A stretch of 64,000 nucleotides of DNA from Acidobacteriota bacterium (GTDB taxonomy: Bacteria > Acidobacteriota > Terriglobia > Terriglobales > Acidobacteriaceae). The position numbers and the translations under genes were made by a program. Below the pieces are notes generated by a model. It worked only from the letters and a program-made list of their open reading frames with translations, searched no databases and had not been told where the DNA came from. The stretch spans positions 62,001-126,000 of the forward strand of contig JAFDVP010000012.1 of assembly GCA_018268895.1 (NCBI GenBank). Reading direction: 5' to 3'. Positions 52,587-62,184 of the stretch are shown here, piece by piece (within the stretch, counting starts at the first letter, position 1; each line of letters begins with the position of its first letter).

Positions 52587-54677
52587 CTACCAGACGCGGC
52601 AACTGTTGACCGGAACCATCGGCGCGCCCTTCTTGCAACTGAAGGCCGCGGCGAACCCGGGCTGATTGACGATCGCTCCGTTGGCACGGAAGTGATCGGG
52701 TGAGTGCGGATCGGTGAGCACCTGCTGGCGAATCACCTCGGGACGCGAATTCTCGCACCAGTTCTGCGCATAGGCGATATAGAAGCGCTGGTGCGCGTCG
52801 TAGCCGTCCACCTTGGCGCTGAGGTCGACCTTGTTGATCTTCGCGCGCTCAAGATAAGCAAGATACGCAAGCACCAGACCGCCGTTGTCGGCCGTATTTT
52901 CGCCGAGCGTCAGCTTGCCGTTCACCTTGACATCATCAACCGCGGTGAACGAACCGTACTCATTCACCAGGCAATCGGTACGCTGCTCAAACTTCTTCGC
53001 GTCCTCAGGCGTCCACCAGTCGCTCATGTTGCCCTTGGCGTCGAACTTGCGGCCTTCGTCGTCGAAGCCGTGGGTCAGTTCGTGACCAATGACGGCGCCG
53101 ATGTGGCCGTAGTTCACAGCATCATCCTGCTTCGGATCGTAGAACGCAGGCTGAAGAATGCCCGCAGGGAAGTTGATGTCGTTCATGCTGGGATCGTAGT
53201 AGGCGTTCACAGTGGGCGGCGTCATACCCCACTCGCTGTGATCCACCGGCTGCCCAATCTTCGCAAGCTGGCGGTCGTTCTCAAATGCCGTTCCACGAAA
53301 TTTGTTGCCGAGAGCGTCGTCGGCCTTCACTTCGAGCTTCGTATAGTCGCGCCACTTATCGGGATAGCCGATCTTGTTGGCGACGCCGTGCAGCTTCTCC
53401 TTCGCGCGCGCCTTGGTCGTAGCGGACATCCACTCGAGCTGATCGATGTCACGCCCCATAGCGCTCTCAATATCGTGGACCATCTCCAGCATCTTGGTCT
53501 TGCTGTCTCCGGCGAAGTATTGCGAGACGTAAACCTGGCCGAGCGCTTCTCCAAGCGCGCCGTTGACCGCATTCGAGCAGCGCTTCCAGCGCGCGCTCTG
53601 GTCCGGCTGTCCCGTAAGCTTACGGCCGTAGAAGTCGAAGTTCTCATCGTCGAAACGCTTCGGCAGACGGTTGGCCGAACCGGTCAACAGGTGATAACGC
53701 ATGTACGCCTTCAGCGTCTCGATGTCAGTGTCATTGATCGCCCTCATCATCGCAGTGATGAACTCGGGGTTCGCATTGTTGATCTCCGAGATCTCGGGCG
53801 AGCTGATGGCCTTGCGAAACTGATTGAACGCGGGTGCAGGGATGCTCTGGTGGAAGGTCGCGATGGTTTGCAGGTGATACACCTTCTCAGGGTCGCGGCG
53901 GTCGGTCACCGGCATGGATGCCTTTGCCAGCGTCGTCTCAAAGGCCATAATGGCTGCCGCATCCTTCTGCGCCTGCTCTGCTGGAGTGCCCGCGAGCGTC
54001 AGCATCTTTGCGACATGGTCGACATACTGCTTGCGGATCGTCTCATCCTTCGCTCCCGTCCGCAGGTAGTAGTCGCGCTCGGGCAAACCGAGTCCAGCCT
54101 GGTCGACAAACGCGATCTGCTTGCTGGCGTCCTTGAAGTCCTGCTGCTCGCCGTAACCGAAGAAGACGTCGATGCCGTTGCGTTGCAGCTTGCCGACGAG
54201 CGTGGGCAGGTCGCGCGTCGAGCGGACGGCGTCGATCTCGTCGAACCAGGGCTTGAGGGGCGCAAGCCCCTTGGCCTCGATGGCGTCTGTATCCATGCAG
54301 CTCTTGTAGTAGTCGCCGATCTTCTGCTCGTTTGCGGTGCGGTCCGCGCCGCCCGCAGCCGCTTTGGCGAGGATCCCGTTCAATGACTGCGTATTGACGT
54401 TGTAGAGCGCGTAAAACTGATCGACCTCGGGCTGGTCGCCGGGGATAGGGTGGTTCGCGGCGAACTTGCCGCAGGCAAACTTGTAGAAGTCGTTGCAAGG
54501 ATCGACCGAGGTGTCGATCGACGAGAGGTCGAAGCCGGGAATCGGCTTGTAGGTTTCAACCGGCTTCGCCGTACCCTGCGCGAAGGCCGCCCCACTCGCA
54601 AAAACCAAGGCCGTTCCAAGGCTGATGGCAGCCATGCGTCTCTGCGTCCGGCCATCCAATAACATTCGATTCTTCAT
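52587..54677 (-). CDS. Exported M13-family metallopeptidase (neprilysin/PepO-like)
   Basis: 696 residues, full length. The ATG has GAGG six bases upstream, and a signal peptide with a long n-region ends near GAAFA. The zinc site HELTH is at 532-536, with the third ligand Glu593 in GENTADNGG. The end CRVW is the usual CxxW finish of the family. The N-terminal half is the M13_N domain (PGFDLSSIDTSVDPCNDFYKFACG). These enzymes cut short peptides in the envelope. It is monocistronic, with its own terminator. Confidence 0.94.
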   Translation of the reverse strand: MKNRMLLDGRTQRRMAAISLGTALVFASGAAFAQGTAKPVETYKPIPGFDLSSIDTSVDPCNDFYKFACGKFAANHPIPGDQPEVDQFYALYNVNTQSLNGILAKAAAGGADRTANEQKIGDYYKSCMDTDAIEAKGLAPLKPWFDEIDAVRSTRDLPTLVGKLQRNGIDVFFGYGEQQDFKDASKQIAFVDQAGLGLPERDYYLRTGAKDETIRKQYVDHVAKMLTLAGTPAEQAQKDAAAIMAFETTLAKASMPVTDRRDPEKVYHLQTIATFHQSIPAPAFNQFRKAISSPEISEINNANPEFITAMMRAINDTDIETLKAYMRYHLLTGSANRLPKRFDDENFDFYGRKLTGQPDQSARWKRCSNAVNGALGEALGQVYVSQYFAGDSKTKMLEMVHDIESAMGRDIDQLEWMSATTKARAKEKLHGVANKIGYPDKWRDYTKLEVKADDALGNKFRGTAFENDRQLAKIGQPVDHSEWGMTPPTVNAYYDPSMNDINFPAGILQPAFYDPKQDDAVNYGHIGAVIGHELTHGFDDEGRKFDAKGNMSDWWTPEDAKKFEQRTDCLVNEYGSFTAVDDVKVNGKLTLGENTADNGGLVLAYLAYLERAKINKVDLSAKVDGYDAHQRFYIAYAQNWCENSRPEVIRQQVLTDPHSPDHFRANGAIVNQPGFAAAFSCKKGAPMVPVNSCRVW

Positions 54678-54815
54678 TGAGTTCCTCGTCTTTTTCTTCG
54701 TGGATTGCGTCTACAGCGTACCGGGTTTCGTCCCGCACGGCTCTCCATTGGCGAGTGTTGAACGTCTGTGAAACAGTAGAACTCAACGCCAAGAGGGGAG
54801 TACGAACGGCCAATC

Positions 54816-56489
54816 ATGCCGGTTCCAAGCATCATCCACGCTTATGCCCCGGTTCGCAAGCTGACCGGCGCGACGGCGCTTGGGCTTTCGCTGCTTTTTG
54901 TGACGAACTCCGCAGTGGCGAAGGGACCTGGCTCAACAACGAGCATTCCCCTGGAGCCGCTCGGCTTTCAGTTGCCGCAGACGCAGTTTCTGCTCGCCGG
55001 AAGCACCATGATGACGCTGGACTTCGTCGACGACCAGCACCTCCTGCTGACCTACAGCGCGAAGCGGCTTCTGAAGCGTCTGCCCGACTGTCCGCCCTCC
55101 GACCAGGACCGCGTGATCGACGCCGTGCTGATCGCGCTGCCTGAGGGAAAGGCCGTCGCTCACACATCGTGGCGCGTTCACGATCGCGGTCAATACCTGT
55201 GGAACCTGGGCCGCGGGAGGTTCATGCTGCGCAATCGCGACACGCTCACCACCATCGCCCCTGCAATGAACAATGCGAAGGGCAATGCCTTCCGGGAGAG
55301 CCCGTTCATCGAGACGAAGCGGCGGATTGACGGTGTTGTTCTCTCTCCCGACGCCGACCTGTTGGTCCTGGAGACGCTTGAACCGCTACCCCCCACCTCG
55401 GGACTGGAAGAAGCCGCCTCAGCTTCTCCCGCAACATCCTCCGGCTCCGATCCATCCCACGCCGACAAGCCTGTCCAGATCAACTTCTTCAAACTGCGAC
55501 CCGCCAATAGCGACGAGGTCCAGATCACTCCCGGAGCAGCGGCGCGAGCGCGCACGCCCGGGCGAATTCCTGCGAATGCTGCCGGATATCTCTCTATCCT
55601 CGATCAGGGGCAGCAGCACTGGGCCTTTGACTTCAACGGCTACGACGGCACAAAAAAGGAGCTGGCCCCCTTCGACTCGACGTGCCGCCCCGTGCCGATG
55701 CTTGTCAGCCGCGGCGAGTTCATCGCCTTTGGCTGCCACCTCAGCCATACACCGCAGGTCATCGCCGGCTTCAACATGCGCGGCGAAGAGATGTGGGAGC
55801 AGAATATGACTGAGACCTATATCTCCCCCACCTTTGCCTTTGCGCCGGAGGCAGGCCGCTTCGCCTTCAGCCGCGTGATCACACACACATCGCTGGTGAC
55901 CGATGAGACGATCATGCCGGAGCTTGTCGACTCGCAAAGCATCATCGTCTACCAGACCGAGAGCGGGCGGCAGATCCTTCAGGTCAAGGCGACCCCAGTA
56001 GCCCGTGCCGGTCAAAACTTCGCTCTCGCTCCAGATGGAATGAGCCTCGCCGTCATTCGGACCGATGCCATCGAGGTCTACACGTTGCCACCGCCTACCG
56101 GCAAGGAACGCGAGGCCATGAAGCTGGCCGAGGCTGCGACGCCAAAGGCTAAGGATGACGCTCCTATATCGTCGGCGATGTTTGTCGCCTCCCCAGCAGC
56201 GGCAACTGAATCCACGAACAGTATCGCCCCGGCAGAACCGAAGCCGCCTGCTGCGGTCGACTCTGCTGCGGGGTCATCGGCATCTCCTGCACCGACCTCT
56301 CCAGCAGAACCGGCGTCTACACCGGCCGTGAACTCTCAGGCGACTGCTACGCGCCCATCAGGAGAAACCGCGAAGTCCGACGACGACACATCCGATAAAG
56401 AGCAGAAGCCGCGCAAGCCACCAACCCTCTACAACGAGCCTGGTGAGCACGGCGCTACAGGCTCCTCCAAGCCAGCATCGCCACAGTAA
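54816..56489 (+). CDS. Exported beta-propeller-like protein with low-complexity tail
   Basis: 557 residues. A signal peptide ends near NSAVAKG. Residues about 45-430 contain repeated beta-strand units of the kind found in WD40/YVTN-like propellers (LDFVDDQHLLLTYSAKRLL, SPDADLLVLETLE, FAFAPEAGRFAFSRV, FALAPDGMSLAVIRTD). The last 120 or so residues are Pro/Ala/Ser-rich and disordered, ending in a charged KEQKPRKPP stretch. It is divergent from the M13 peptidase. The function is not recognised; surface or periplasmic scaffold is an inference. Confidence 0.72.
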   Translation: MPVPSIIHAYAPVRKLTGATALGLSLLFVTNSAVAKGPGSTTSIPLEPLGFQLPQTQFLLAGSTMMTLDFVDDQHLLLTYSAKRLLKRLPDCPPSDQDRVIDAVLIALPEGKAVAHTSWRVHDRGQYLWNLGRGRFMLRNRDTLTTIAPAMNNAKGNAFRESPFIETKRRIDGVVLSPDADLLVLETLEPLPPTSGLEEAASASPATSSGSDPSHADKPVQINFFKLRPANSDEVQITPGAAARARTPGRIPANAAGYLSILDQGQQHWAFDFNGYDGTKKELAPFDSTCRPVPMLVSRGEFIAFGCHLSHTPQVIAGFNMRGEEMWEQNMTETYISPTFAFAPEAGRFAFSRVITHTSLVTDETIMPELVDSQSIIVYQTESGRQILQVKATPVARAGQNFALAPDGMSLAVIRTDAIEVYTLPPPTGKEREAMKLAEAATPKAKDDAPISSAMFVASPAAATESTNSIAPAEPKPPAAVDSAAGSSASPAPTSPAEPASTPAVNSQATATRPSGETAKSDDDTSDKEQKPRKPPTLYNEPGEHGATGSSKPASPQ

Positions 56490-56505
56490 AGCCACCAAAA
56501 ACAGA

Positions 56506-56535
56506 AAAGCCAGCCTCGCGAAGGAAGCTGGCTTT
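56506..56535. terminator. Bidirectional terminator before rpsT
   Basis: AAAGCCAGC and GCTGGCTTT arms around a 12-base loop, between the converging propeller-like gene and rpsT. Confidence 0.75.
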
Positions 56536-56566
56536 CGGATGGTTCGCGCGCAATCGCGCTGGATTC

Positions 56567-56845
56567 TTAGGCGGCCTTCTTGGTGACAGCGGCCTTCACA
56601 CGGGCGTTCAGGCGGCTCTTGTAGCGGCTGGCGGTGTTCTTGTGGAGGACGCCCTTCTGGACGCTCTTGTCGAGCACCGAGACGGTAGCGCTGTAGGCAG
56701 CGCCGAGGGTCTTGGCATCGCCCTTGGCGATCGCCTCGCGCAGGGAGCGCAGGGTTCCACGGAGCTTGCTCTTGTTGGCGCGATTGACCGCGGTCTTGGC
56801 CTCGGTCTGACGGGCGCGCTTCAGGGACGAAACATGATTTGCCAT
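56567..56845 (-). CDS. rpsT: 30S ribosomal protein S20
   Basis: 92 residues, rich in Lys/Arg/Ala and all-helical. [19 protein letters not shown], the [10 protein letters not shown] pair of helices and the [13 protein letters not shown] segment are typical of S20, which binds 16S rRNA early in 30S assembly. A near-consensus promoter lies about 100 bases upstream. The leader of about 95 bases could be the site of S20 autoregulation, known in E. coli, but no specific structure was identified. Confidence 0.96.
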   Translation of the reverse strand: MANHVSSLKRARQTEAKTAVNRANKSKLRGTLRSLREAIAKGDAKTLGAAYSATVSVLDKSVQKGVLHKNTASRYKSRLNARVKAAVTKKAA

Positions 56846-56945
56846 CTCAAAATCTCTCTTGTAACCCGGTTGTAGTCGGGGAATTTTCGGATGCAGACCT
56901 CAGGCTGGCCGGAAACACAGCCTGAACCATCCTCTGCAATCTCTA

Positions 56946-56974
56946 AGTCTACGGAAAACCGGGACTAAGGTCAA
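56946..56974 (-). promoter_or_regulatory. Sigma-70-type promoter for rpsT
   Basis: On the minus strand, TTGACC (-35, 56969-56974) and TAGACT (-10, 56946-56951) are separated by exactly 17 bases, reading toward rpsT. Confidence 0.6.
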
Positions 56975-57053
56975 TCAATGGGTAGAAATGGGGCTCTGCT
57001 GCCGCCACTCCAACCCATTACCCCTTTAGATTCATCTCGGGTGACAGAAGCCC

Positions 57054-57082
57054 TTGACTCGTTTCTTGTGCAGGTCTACTCT
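57054..57082 (+). promoter_or_regulatory. Sigma-70-type promoter for phoH-ybeY operon
   Basis: TTGACT (-35, 57054-57059) and TACTCT (-10, 57077-57082) are separated by 17 bases, giving a leader of about 165 bases before the phoH start. Confidence 0.55.
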
Positions 57083-57254
57083 GTGCCCATCTTCGGCAAA
57101 CGATTGGCAACTCTCGCCATCCCGGTCGGAACTCCCACAAACCTGAACCCTTCCCTGTGCCATGCCTTCACATGGCCGCAACCCAATCCCAGTACGGTGT
57201 GTCCAATACAACAGGAACCAACCCTGCTTTGCCTGACGGAGGTCAGACCCCAAC

Positions 57255-58292
57255 TTGATTAGACAAGCCATCGAAATCACCCCCGGCATCGAACCTCTCT
57301 ACGGAACCCACGACGAAAATCTACGCCTGCTTGAAAACGGGCTGCACGTCACGATCGATCTCCGGTCGGACGCGATCCACGTGACCGGAAACGCCGACAG
57401 CGTTGCCCGGGTGGAGCGCATCTTCGCGGACTTCGAGGCACTGCGTAAGGCGGGAGTGAACCTGCACAATGGGGAGCTCCACGGGATGCTGAAGATGGTG
57501 GTCGCCGATCCCTCGATGACCCTGCGGTCGCTTGTCGACTCAGGCAAGCAGCGATCGGCCGGTACAAAACGGATGGTGAACCCGCGCTCGCCCAACCAGC
57601 GCAAATATGTCGAGGCCATCGAGCAGAACGACATGACCTTCGGTATCGGCCCTGCCGGTACCGGCAAGACGTATCTCGCCGTAGCCATGGCAGTATCGGC
57701 TCTTCTGGCCAAAAAGGTCAGCAGGATTATTCTCGTTCGACCCGCCGTTGAAGCGGGCGAAAAACTTGGCTTCCTTCCCGGCTCGCTGCAGGAGAAGGTC
57801 GACCCCTACCTGCGCCCGTTGTACGACGCTCTGTACGATCTCGTCGACCCAATCAAGATCGACAAGATGCTGGAGACCAACGTCATCGAGGTCGCGCCGC
57901 TGGCCTTCATGCGCGGCCGCACCCTCAACGACGCCTTCATCATCATGGACGAGGCGCAGAACACGACGACCGAGCAGATGAAGATGTTCGTCACCCGTCT
58001 CGGCAACAATTCGAAGGCCGTGATCACCGGCGACCTGACGCAGACCGACCTTCCCAACCCGAAGAAGTCGGGCCTGCTGGAGGCCTTGCAGGTGCTCGAC
58101 GGCGTCGAGGGCATTCGCTTCTGTCAATTTGAGGACGTCGATGTGGTGCGCCATCACCTGGTCCAGCGCATCGTTCGCGCCTACGACAGCTACGGACGCG
58201 CGCAGCAGGAGCTACCGCTCTCGATGGGCGATGCCATGCCCGAGCCGGTGATGACAAACGGCAAGAGCAATCCTGTCGGTAAACCTCAGTAA
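57255..58292 (+). CDS. phoH: PhoH-family ATPase
   Basis: 345 residues from a TTG at 57255 (GGAGG 12 bases upstream, rather far). An N-terminal KH-like region (about 25-85) is followed by an ATPase with Walker A GPAGTGKT (132-139) and Walker B FIIMDEAQNTT. The PhoH/YbeZ group is linked to RNA metabolism and 16S maturation with YbeY, and here ybeY follows in the usual order. RPAVEAGEKLGFLPG is a family signature. Confidence 0.93.
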   Translation: MIRQAIEITPGIEPLYGTHDENLRLLENGLHVTIDLRSDAIHVTGNADSVARVERIFADFEALRKAGVNLHNGELHGMLKMVVADPSMTLRSLVDSGKQRSAGTKRMVNPRSPNQRKYVEAIEQNDMTFGIGPAGTGKTYLAVAMAVSALLAKKVSRIILVRPAVEAGEKLGFLPGSLQEKVDPYLRPLYDALYDLVDPIKIDKMLETNVIEVAPLAFMRGRTLNDAFIIMDEAQNTTTEQMKMFVTRLGNNSKAVITGDLTQTDLPNPKKSGLLEALQVLDGVEGIRFCQFEDVDVVRHHLVQRIVRAYDSYGRAQQELPLSMGDAMPEPVMTNGKSNPVGKPQ

Positions 58293-58356
58293 CGACTGCG
58301 ATACTATCGTCAGCAGGGGGCGTGAAACAGATGCGCTCCCGGCTGACGCCGGTACG

Positions 58357-58839
58357 ATGATCACCATCGATCCTCCATCTGCTCTACCGAGCGAATCGTC
58401 GCTCACCAAATCGGGGCTGACGCGATTCTTCAACCGCGCCCGTGCCTCCGTTGGCCTTGCGGGCGAGATCGACGTGCTGCTCACAACAGATGCAGAGATC
58501 AAAAGGCTGAATCGCACCTTCCGTCACAAGGACAAGCCGACAGACGTTCTGAGCTTTCCCGCACCTGACGAAATCCTTAAGGAACACGCTGGCGATCTCG
58601 CCATCTCGCTCGAAACTGCGGCGAAACAGGCTGCCAGCTTCGGCCATTCGCTCGGCGAAGAGGTCCGCGTGCTGATGCTTCACGGCCTGTTGCATCTCTC
58701 GGGCATGGACCACGAGACAGACCGCGGCGAGATGGCCGCGCGTGAAGCCGAGCTGCGCATGGAGCTCAAGCTCCCGGCAACGCTGATCGAACGCGTCTCG
58801 CGCCCTGACGCGAAGACAGCGAGAGGACGCCGCGCTTGA
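58357..58839 (+). CDS. ybeY: Endoribonuclease YbeY (16S rRNA maturation)
   Basis: 160 residues. The zinc site HGLLHLSGMDH supplies His109, His113 and His119, and the family strand TDVLSFP is present. YbeY is a single-strand endoribonuclease in 16S 3'-end maturation and ribosome quality control. It lies between phoH and the hemolysin C-like gene, a conserved order in many bacteria. Its TGA overlaps the TTG of the next gene. Confidence 0.95.
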   Translation: MITIDPPSALPSESSLTKSGLTRFFNRARASVGLAGEIDVLLTTDAEIKRLNRTFRHKDKPTDVLSFPAPDEILKEHAGDLAISLETAAKQAASFGHSLGEEVRVLMLHGLLHLSGMDHETDRGEMAAREAELRMELKLPATLIERVSRPDAKTARGRRA

Positions 58840-60203
58840 GCCTCGCCTACTTCATCACGCTTACAGCACTGCTGATCATTCTGGCGCTGGCAGCTTACGT
58901 CGACCGCGTGTACTCGGAGATGGGCAAGTTCCTGGCGCGCGAGTACCAGGACAATATCGACTCCTGGGAGAAGTTCGTTGAGCCGCGGCTGAGACTGGGC
59001 CGCGAGTCCATCGTCCTCTCGGCCTCCGTTCTGCGCCAGCTGACCCTTGCAGCGATGGCGCTGCTCTGGGGGCTGCATCTTTACAAACCCACCAGCGCGC
59101 TCGTTGAGACCCCCAGCGCTCCCGCCATTGCACGCGCGGCCGCCGAGCTGATCCTGCTCATCCTCATCTTCGACCGGCTGATTCCGCAGATTCTCTTCGC
59201 GCGGACAGGCGGACTGTGGCTGCGAAAGATGGTTTTTGTGCTTCAGGTGCTCTTCTACCTGATCCTCCCGGTCACCATCGTCCTTCAATTACTGCTCTCG
59301 ATCGCCGCTCTCGCCGAACCCGAAGACACAACCGAAGAGGAGCGCCCGTCCGTGGCAATGGAGGCATTGCTTGAGGCTGGCGAAGAAGAGGGCATCCTCG
59401 AAGAGTCCGACCGCGAGCTGGTGCGCTCTGTCGTCGAGTTTGGTGACAAGGTGGTGCGCGAGGTGATGACGCCGCGGCCGGAGGTCTTCGCCGTTCCCGG
59501 AACACTGACGTTGCGCGAGTTCACCGCCGAGATCAACGAGCACGCCTTCTCGCGCGTTCCTGTCTACGCCGGATCGCTCGATCACGTCACTGGAATCGCC
59601 TTCTCGCACGATCTGCTGAAGATTCTGGATATTGAAGCCGGAATACGCACCGTGGCCCAGATTCAGCGCCCCGCCGCCTTTGTGCCGGAGACCAAAAAGG
59701 TCGCCGAGCTGCTGCGCGAGATGCAGCGCGAGAAGCAGCACATGCGTATCGTGATCGACGAATACGGCGGGATCGCGGGTCTGGTGACGATCGAAGACCT
59801 GCTGGAAGCCATCGTTGGCGACATCGCCGACGAGCACGACGAGCCGAAGCCGGAGGAATCTGCCGTGCCCGGCCCCGACGGCTCTTTTACCGTTCCAGGC
59901 AGCTTTGAGGTCTCGCGGCTCAGGGAGCTCTTTGCCGATCAGCTCGATCATGCCGAGGGCCGGCCTGCTGAAGACGGCGAGACGGCGGAAGAGACCGATG
60001 CCCACGAAGAGGAGTCCGATCCGCTGCGGTTGCCGCAGGGGTATGAGTCGACGACTCTGGGCGGCCTGGTGTCTGAGATTGCCGGACACATTCCTGCCCC
60101 CGGCGAAGTCGTTGAACAGAACGGCCTGCGGATGGAGGTGCTTGCCTCGACGGACCGCAGAATCGACCGCGTGCGCGTCAGCCTGGCTGGGCACTCGGCT
60201 TAA
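58836..60203 (+). CDS. Hemolysin C/CorC-like CNNM-CBS membrane protein
   Basis: 455 residues starting at TTG inside the ybeY stop (TTGA overlap). N-terminal membrane helices (about 5-25, 65-80 and 100-165, a CNNM-like region shorter than usual) precede a pair of CBS domains (about 200-335: VVREVMTPRPEVFAVPG, SRVPVYAGSLDHVTG, IVIDEYGGIAGLVTIEDLLEAIVGDI) and a CorC_HlyC transporter-associated domain (about 350-450) carrying an acidic insertion (AEDGETAEETDAHEEESD). Family members bind adenine nucleotides and are implicated in Mg2+/Co2+ efflux; haemolysis is not implied. Confidence 0.87.
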   Translation: MSLAYFITLTALLIILALAAYVDRVYSEMGKFLAREYQDNIDSWEKFVEPRLRLGRESIVLSASVLRQLTLAAMALLWGLHLYKPTSALVETPSAPAIARAAAELILLILIFDRLIPQILFARTGGLWLRKMVFVLQVLFYLILPVTIVLQLLLSIAALAEPEDTTEEERPSVAMEALLEAGEEEGILEESDRELVRSVVEFGDKVVREVMTPRPEVFAVPGTLTLREFTAEINEHAFSRVPVYAGSLDHVTGIAFSHDLLKILDIEAGIRTVAQIQRPAAFVPETKKVAELLREMQREKQHMRIVIDEYGGIAGLVTIEDLLEAIVGDIADEHDEPKPEESAVPGPDGSFTVPGSFEVSRLRELFADQLDHAEGRPAEDGETAEETDAHEEESDPLRLPQGYESTTLGGLVSEIAGHIPAPGEVVEQNGLRMEVLASTDRRIDRVRVSLAGHSA

Positions 60204-60215
60204 GCCACAAAAACG

Positions 60216-60242
60216 AAAAGCCCTGGGGACGCCAGGGCTTTT
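60216..60242. terminator. Bidirectional terminator between the CorC-like and TIGR03118 genes
   Basis: A perfect 11-bp inverted repeat (AAAAGCCCTGG, loop GGACG, CCAGGGCTTTT). Confidence 0.85.
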
Positions 60243-60264
60243 CGCTCTTCAAGCCTACAAATCG

Positions 60265-61956
60265 TCAATTTGTGGTGAGGTTGACCGATACGCTATGCGA
60301 GAGCGTGCCGGAGGTCGCAGTAATGGTGACCTGCGAAGTGGCAGGCGTGGGTGTTGGAGAGGGTTGTGTCGCCTTCGTGGTTCCGCTGCTGCAACCGGAC
60401 AGCGTGCCAAAGGCCAGCACGCAGGCAATAGCCAGCACCGATCCGCGAAGCAGGGCCGACCGTCTGCACAGACCGGCGAAGCCGAGCAGGCCAAGCGGAA
60501 GGAATCCAGCCAGCACGACACCACGATGTTTCGCCAGCGAAGCCGTGTAACCCGTTGGAGGCGGAGGAGCGGGGGTTCCGACCGCTGTAGTGATTGCCAG
60601 ACCAACCATTACCGGAGTGGTTCCGCCGACGCGGACCGATGCAGGATTGAAGCCGCAACTGTCTCCCGAAGGAAGCCCGGAGCAGGACAGAGTGACAGTC
60701 CCGCTAAAGCCGTTGACCGCCGAAAGATTGAGAGAGAGATTGCCAACCTGCCCTCCTGTAACAGTGACTGTAGGCGCAGATGATGCGATGGTGAAGTCAG
60801 CGGTCCCCGCAGGCGCTGCCGGTACGATGGAGCCGAATAGACCGCCCTGCTCATTGTTGATTCCAGCGGCGAAGTAGAGGGTATTGGGATCGCCCGCGCT
60901 GGCGTTTGTCCCTCCGGTGGTGGTTCCGGCACCGAAGACGATCTCCCACAGACCGGAGTTGGCCAGCGGCGTTCCGTTGGAGCCGGTCACTTGTCCCACC
61001 AGCGAGAAGTTCGTCGGGTCGTACGCGTTGATGACGCCGTCGCCGAAGTTGCCGACGAGCAGCGTTCCTCCAAGCGATCCGAACCCCTGCGGCGCAAGCG
61101 CCATGCCCCACGGAGCGTTGAGGTTGCCCTGGCTGATCGCGCGCTTCACGAAGTTGCCGTTGAGGTCGAACTGATCTACATAGCCGAGTCCGGCTCCCAC
61201 GGCCTCGCGGCCCTGGTCGTTCTGCTGGGCGTAGGTGACATAGATGTTGTTGCCGATGGTATGAATGCCGAAGGGGTGGAATCCGGCGGGAAGGGCGGAG
61301 CCCGTGAGGCTGCCGGCAAGGTGCGAGGCAGCGAACGTGCTGTCGAAGACATCAACGCCGCCGTTGAAGTTGGCGGCAAGCAGGAAGGTGCCGGCATTGT
61401 TCTTCACCACGGCAATGTCGGTGTAGACAGCATGGCTGGAAGAGTTATTCGCAACAGTGACAGCGTTGGGAGTGCCGGTATTCCACGCGGCGATGGTTCC
61501 GTCGAGCGTACCGAAGAGAAACGTAGCCGAGCCGTGGTTAGGGATATTGAAGACGCTGGAGTCCGGGTTGTACACAGTGCCCGCAGGGGAGCCGTGGCCC
61601 GACGTGGAGGATGCAGGTGGAATGGTGACCGAGAAGAATTCATTGCCGGCTGCACCTTCGACAAGCGAAATGCCCGTGCCCGCTGTGTCGATCCAGAACT
61701 GCGGTCCGATGGAGACACCCCATGGATTGATGAGCGTAGGGTCCTTCATCTGCGCGGGAACGGAACCATCGGAGATGATGTTGGTCTGCGTGTAGTTGGT
61801 GGATTGAGCCAATCCCGCGACTGGAAGAAGCACGGCTGCTGCGAGCAATAGTGACGCACAACGGTGTGTTGATCTCGCAACTTTTCGTAACGGGACAAAC
61901 TGTGACAAACGACGAAAGCTTCCCGGGGAGAAGCGATGACTCTCGAGAATCGGCAT
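60265..61956 (-). CDS. TIGR03118-type exported protein with Ig-like and tail segments
   Basis: 563 residues from an ATG at 61956 with GGAGC upstream. A long, basic n-region precedes a hydrophobic stretch ending VAGLAQ. Residues about 55-390 carry the TIGR03118 pattern (DPTLINPWGVSIGPQFWIDTAGTG, FLFGTLDGTIAAWN, FNGGVDVFD, NLNAPWGMALAP), a propeller-like domain seen in many acidobacterial surface proteins. An Ig-like segment (SLNLSAVNGFSGTVTLSC) follows, then a hydrophobic helix, a lipobox-like LSGC and another beta-rich stretch. The role is unknown. TIGR03118 is called from memory of the family and is not searched here. Confidence 0.75.
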   Translation of the reverse strand: MPILESHRFSPGSFRRLSQFVPLRKVARSTHRCASLLLAAAVLLPVAGLAQSTNYTQTNIISDGSVPAQMKDPTLINPWGVSIGPQFWIDTAGTGISLVEGAAGNEFFSVTIPPASSTSGHGSPAGTVYNPDSSVFNIPNHGSATFLFGTLDGTIAAWNTGTPNAVTVANNSSSHAVYTDIAVVKNNAGTFLLAANFNGGVDVFDSTFAASHLAGSLTGSALPAGFHPFGIHTIGNNIYVTYAQQNDQGREAVGAGLGYVDQFDLNGNFVKRAISQGNLNAPWGMALAPQGFGSLGGTLLVGNFGDGVINAYDPTNFSLVGQVTGSNGTPLANSGLWEIVFGAGTTTGGTNASAGDPNTLYFAAGINNEQGGLFGSIVPAAPAGTADFTIASSAPTVTVTGGQVGNLSLNLSAVNGFSGTVTLSCSGLPSGDSCGFNPASVRVGGTTPVMVGLAITTAVGTPAPPPPTGYTASLAKHRGVVLAGFLPLGLLGFAGLCRRSALLRGSVLAIACVLAFGTLSGCSSGTTKATQPSPTPTPATSQVTITATSGTLSHSVSVNLTTN

Positions 61957-62132
61957 GAAAGCTCCAAGTGTCGCGGCCACATTTGAGGTCATGCACTGCT
62001 GCGATGCCCTCGACCGCGATCTGAGACGAGCCTATGGAACCGGGACTCGAGAGTTGTCAGCCTGCATTCACAAGTACGTCATTCGTTCCTGTCTCGTTTG
62101 TCCGGCGTTTGTCTGCGTGTTATCACGAACGG

Positions 62133-62154
62133 AAAAAACCCGGCGGTGCCGGGT
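62133..62154 (-). terminator. Rho-independent terminator after mreB
   Basis: ACCCGGC and GCCGGGT arms with a 3-base loop, followed on the minus strand by a run of six T (plus-strand A run 62133-62138). Confidence 0.82.
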
Positions 62155-62184
62155 CTTTCCCATTGCTTGAAGATGTCAGGAAGA

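Noticed and set aside
56978..57262. 94-residue plus-strand open frame before phoH
   Set aside because: It covers the phoH promoter, overlaps the phoH start and has no family features.
58836..60203. Hemolysin annotation for the CNNM-CBS protein
   Set aside because: The family name is historical; the visible domains indicate a metal-transport-associated CBS protein, not a toxin.
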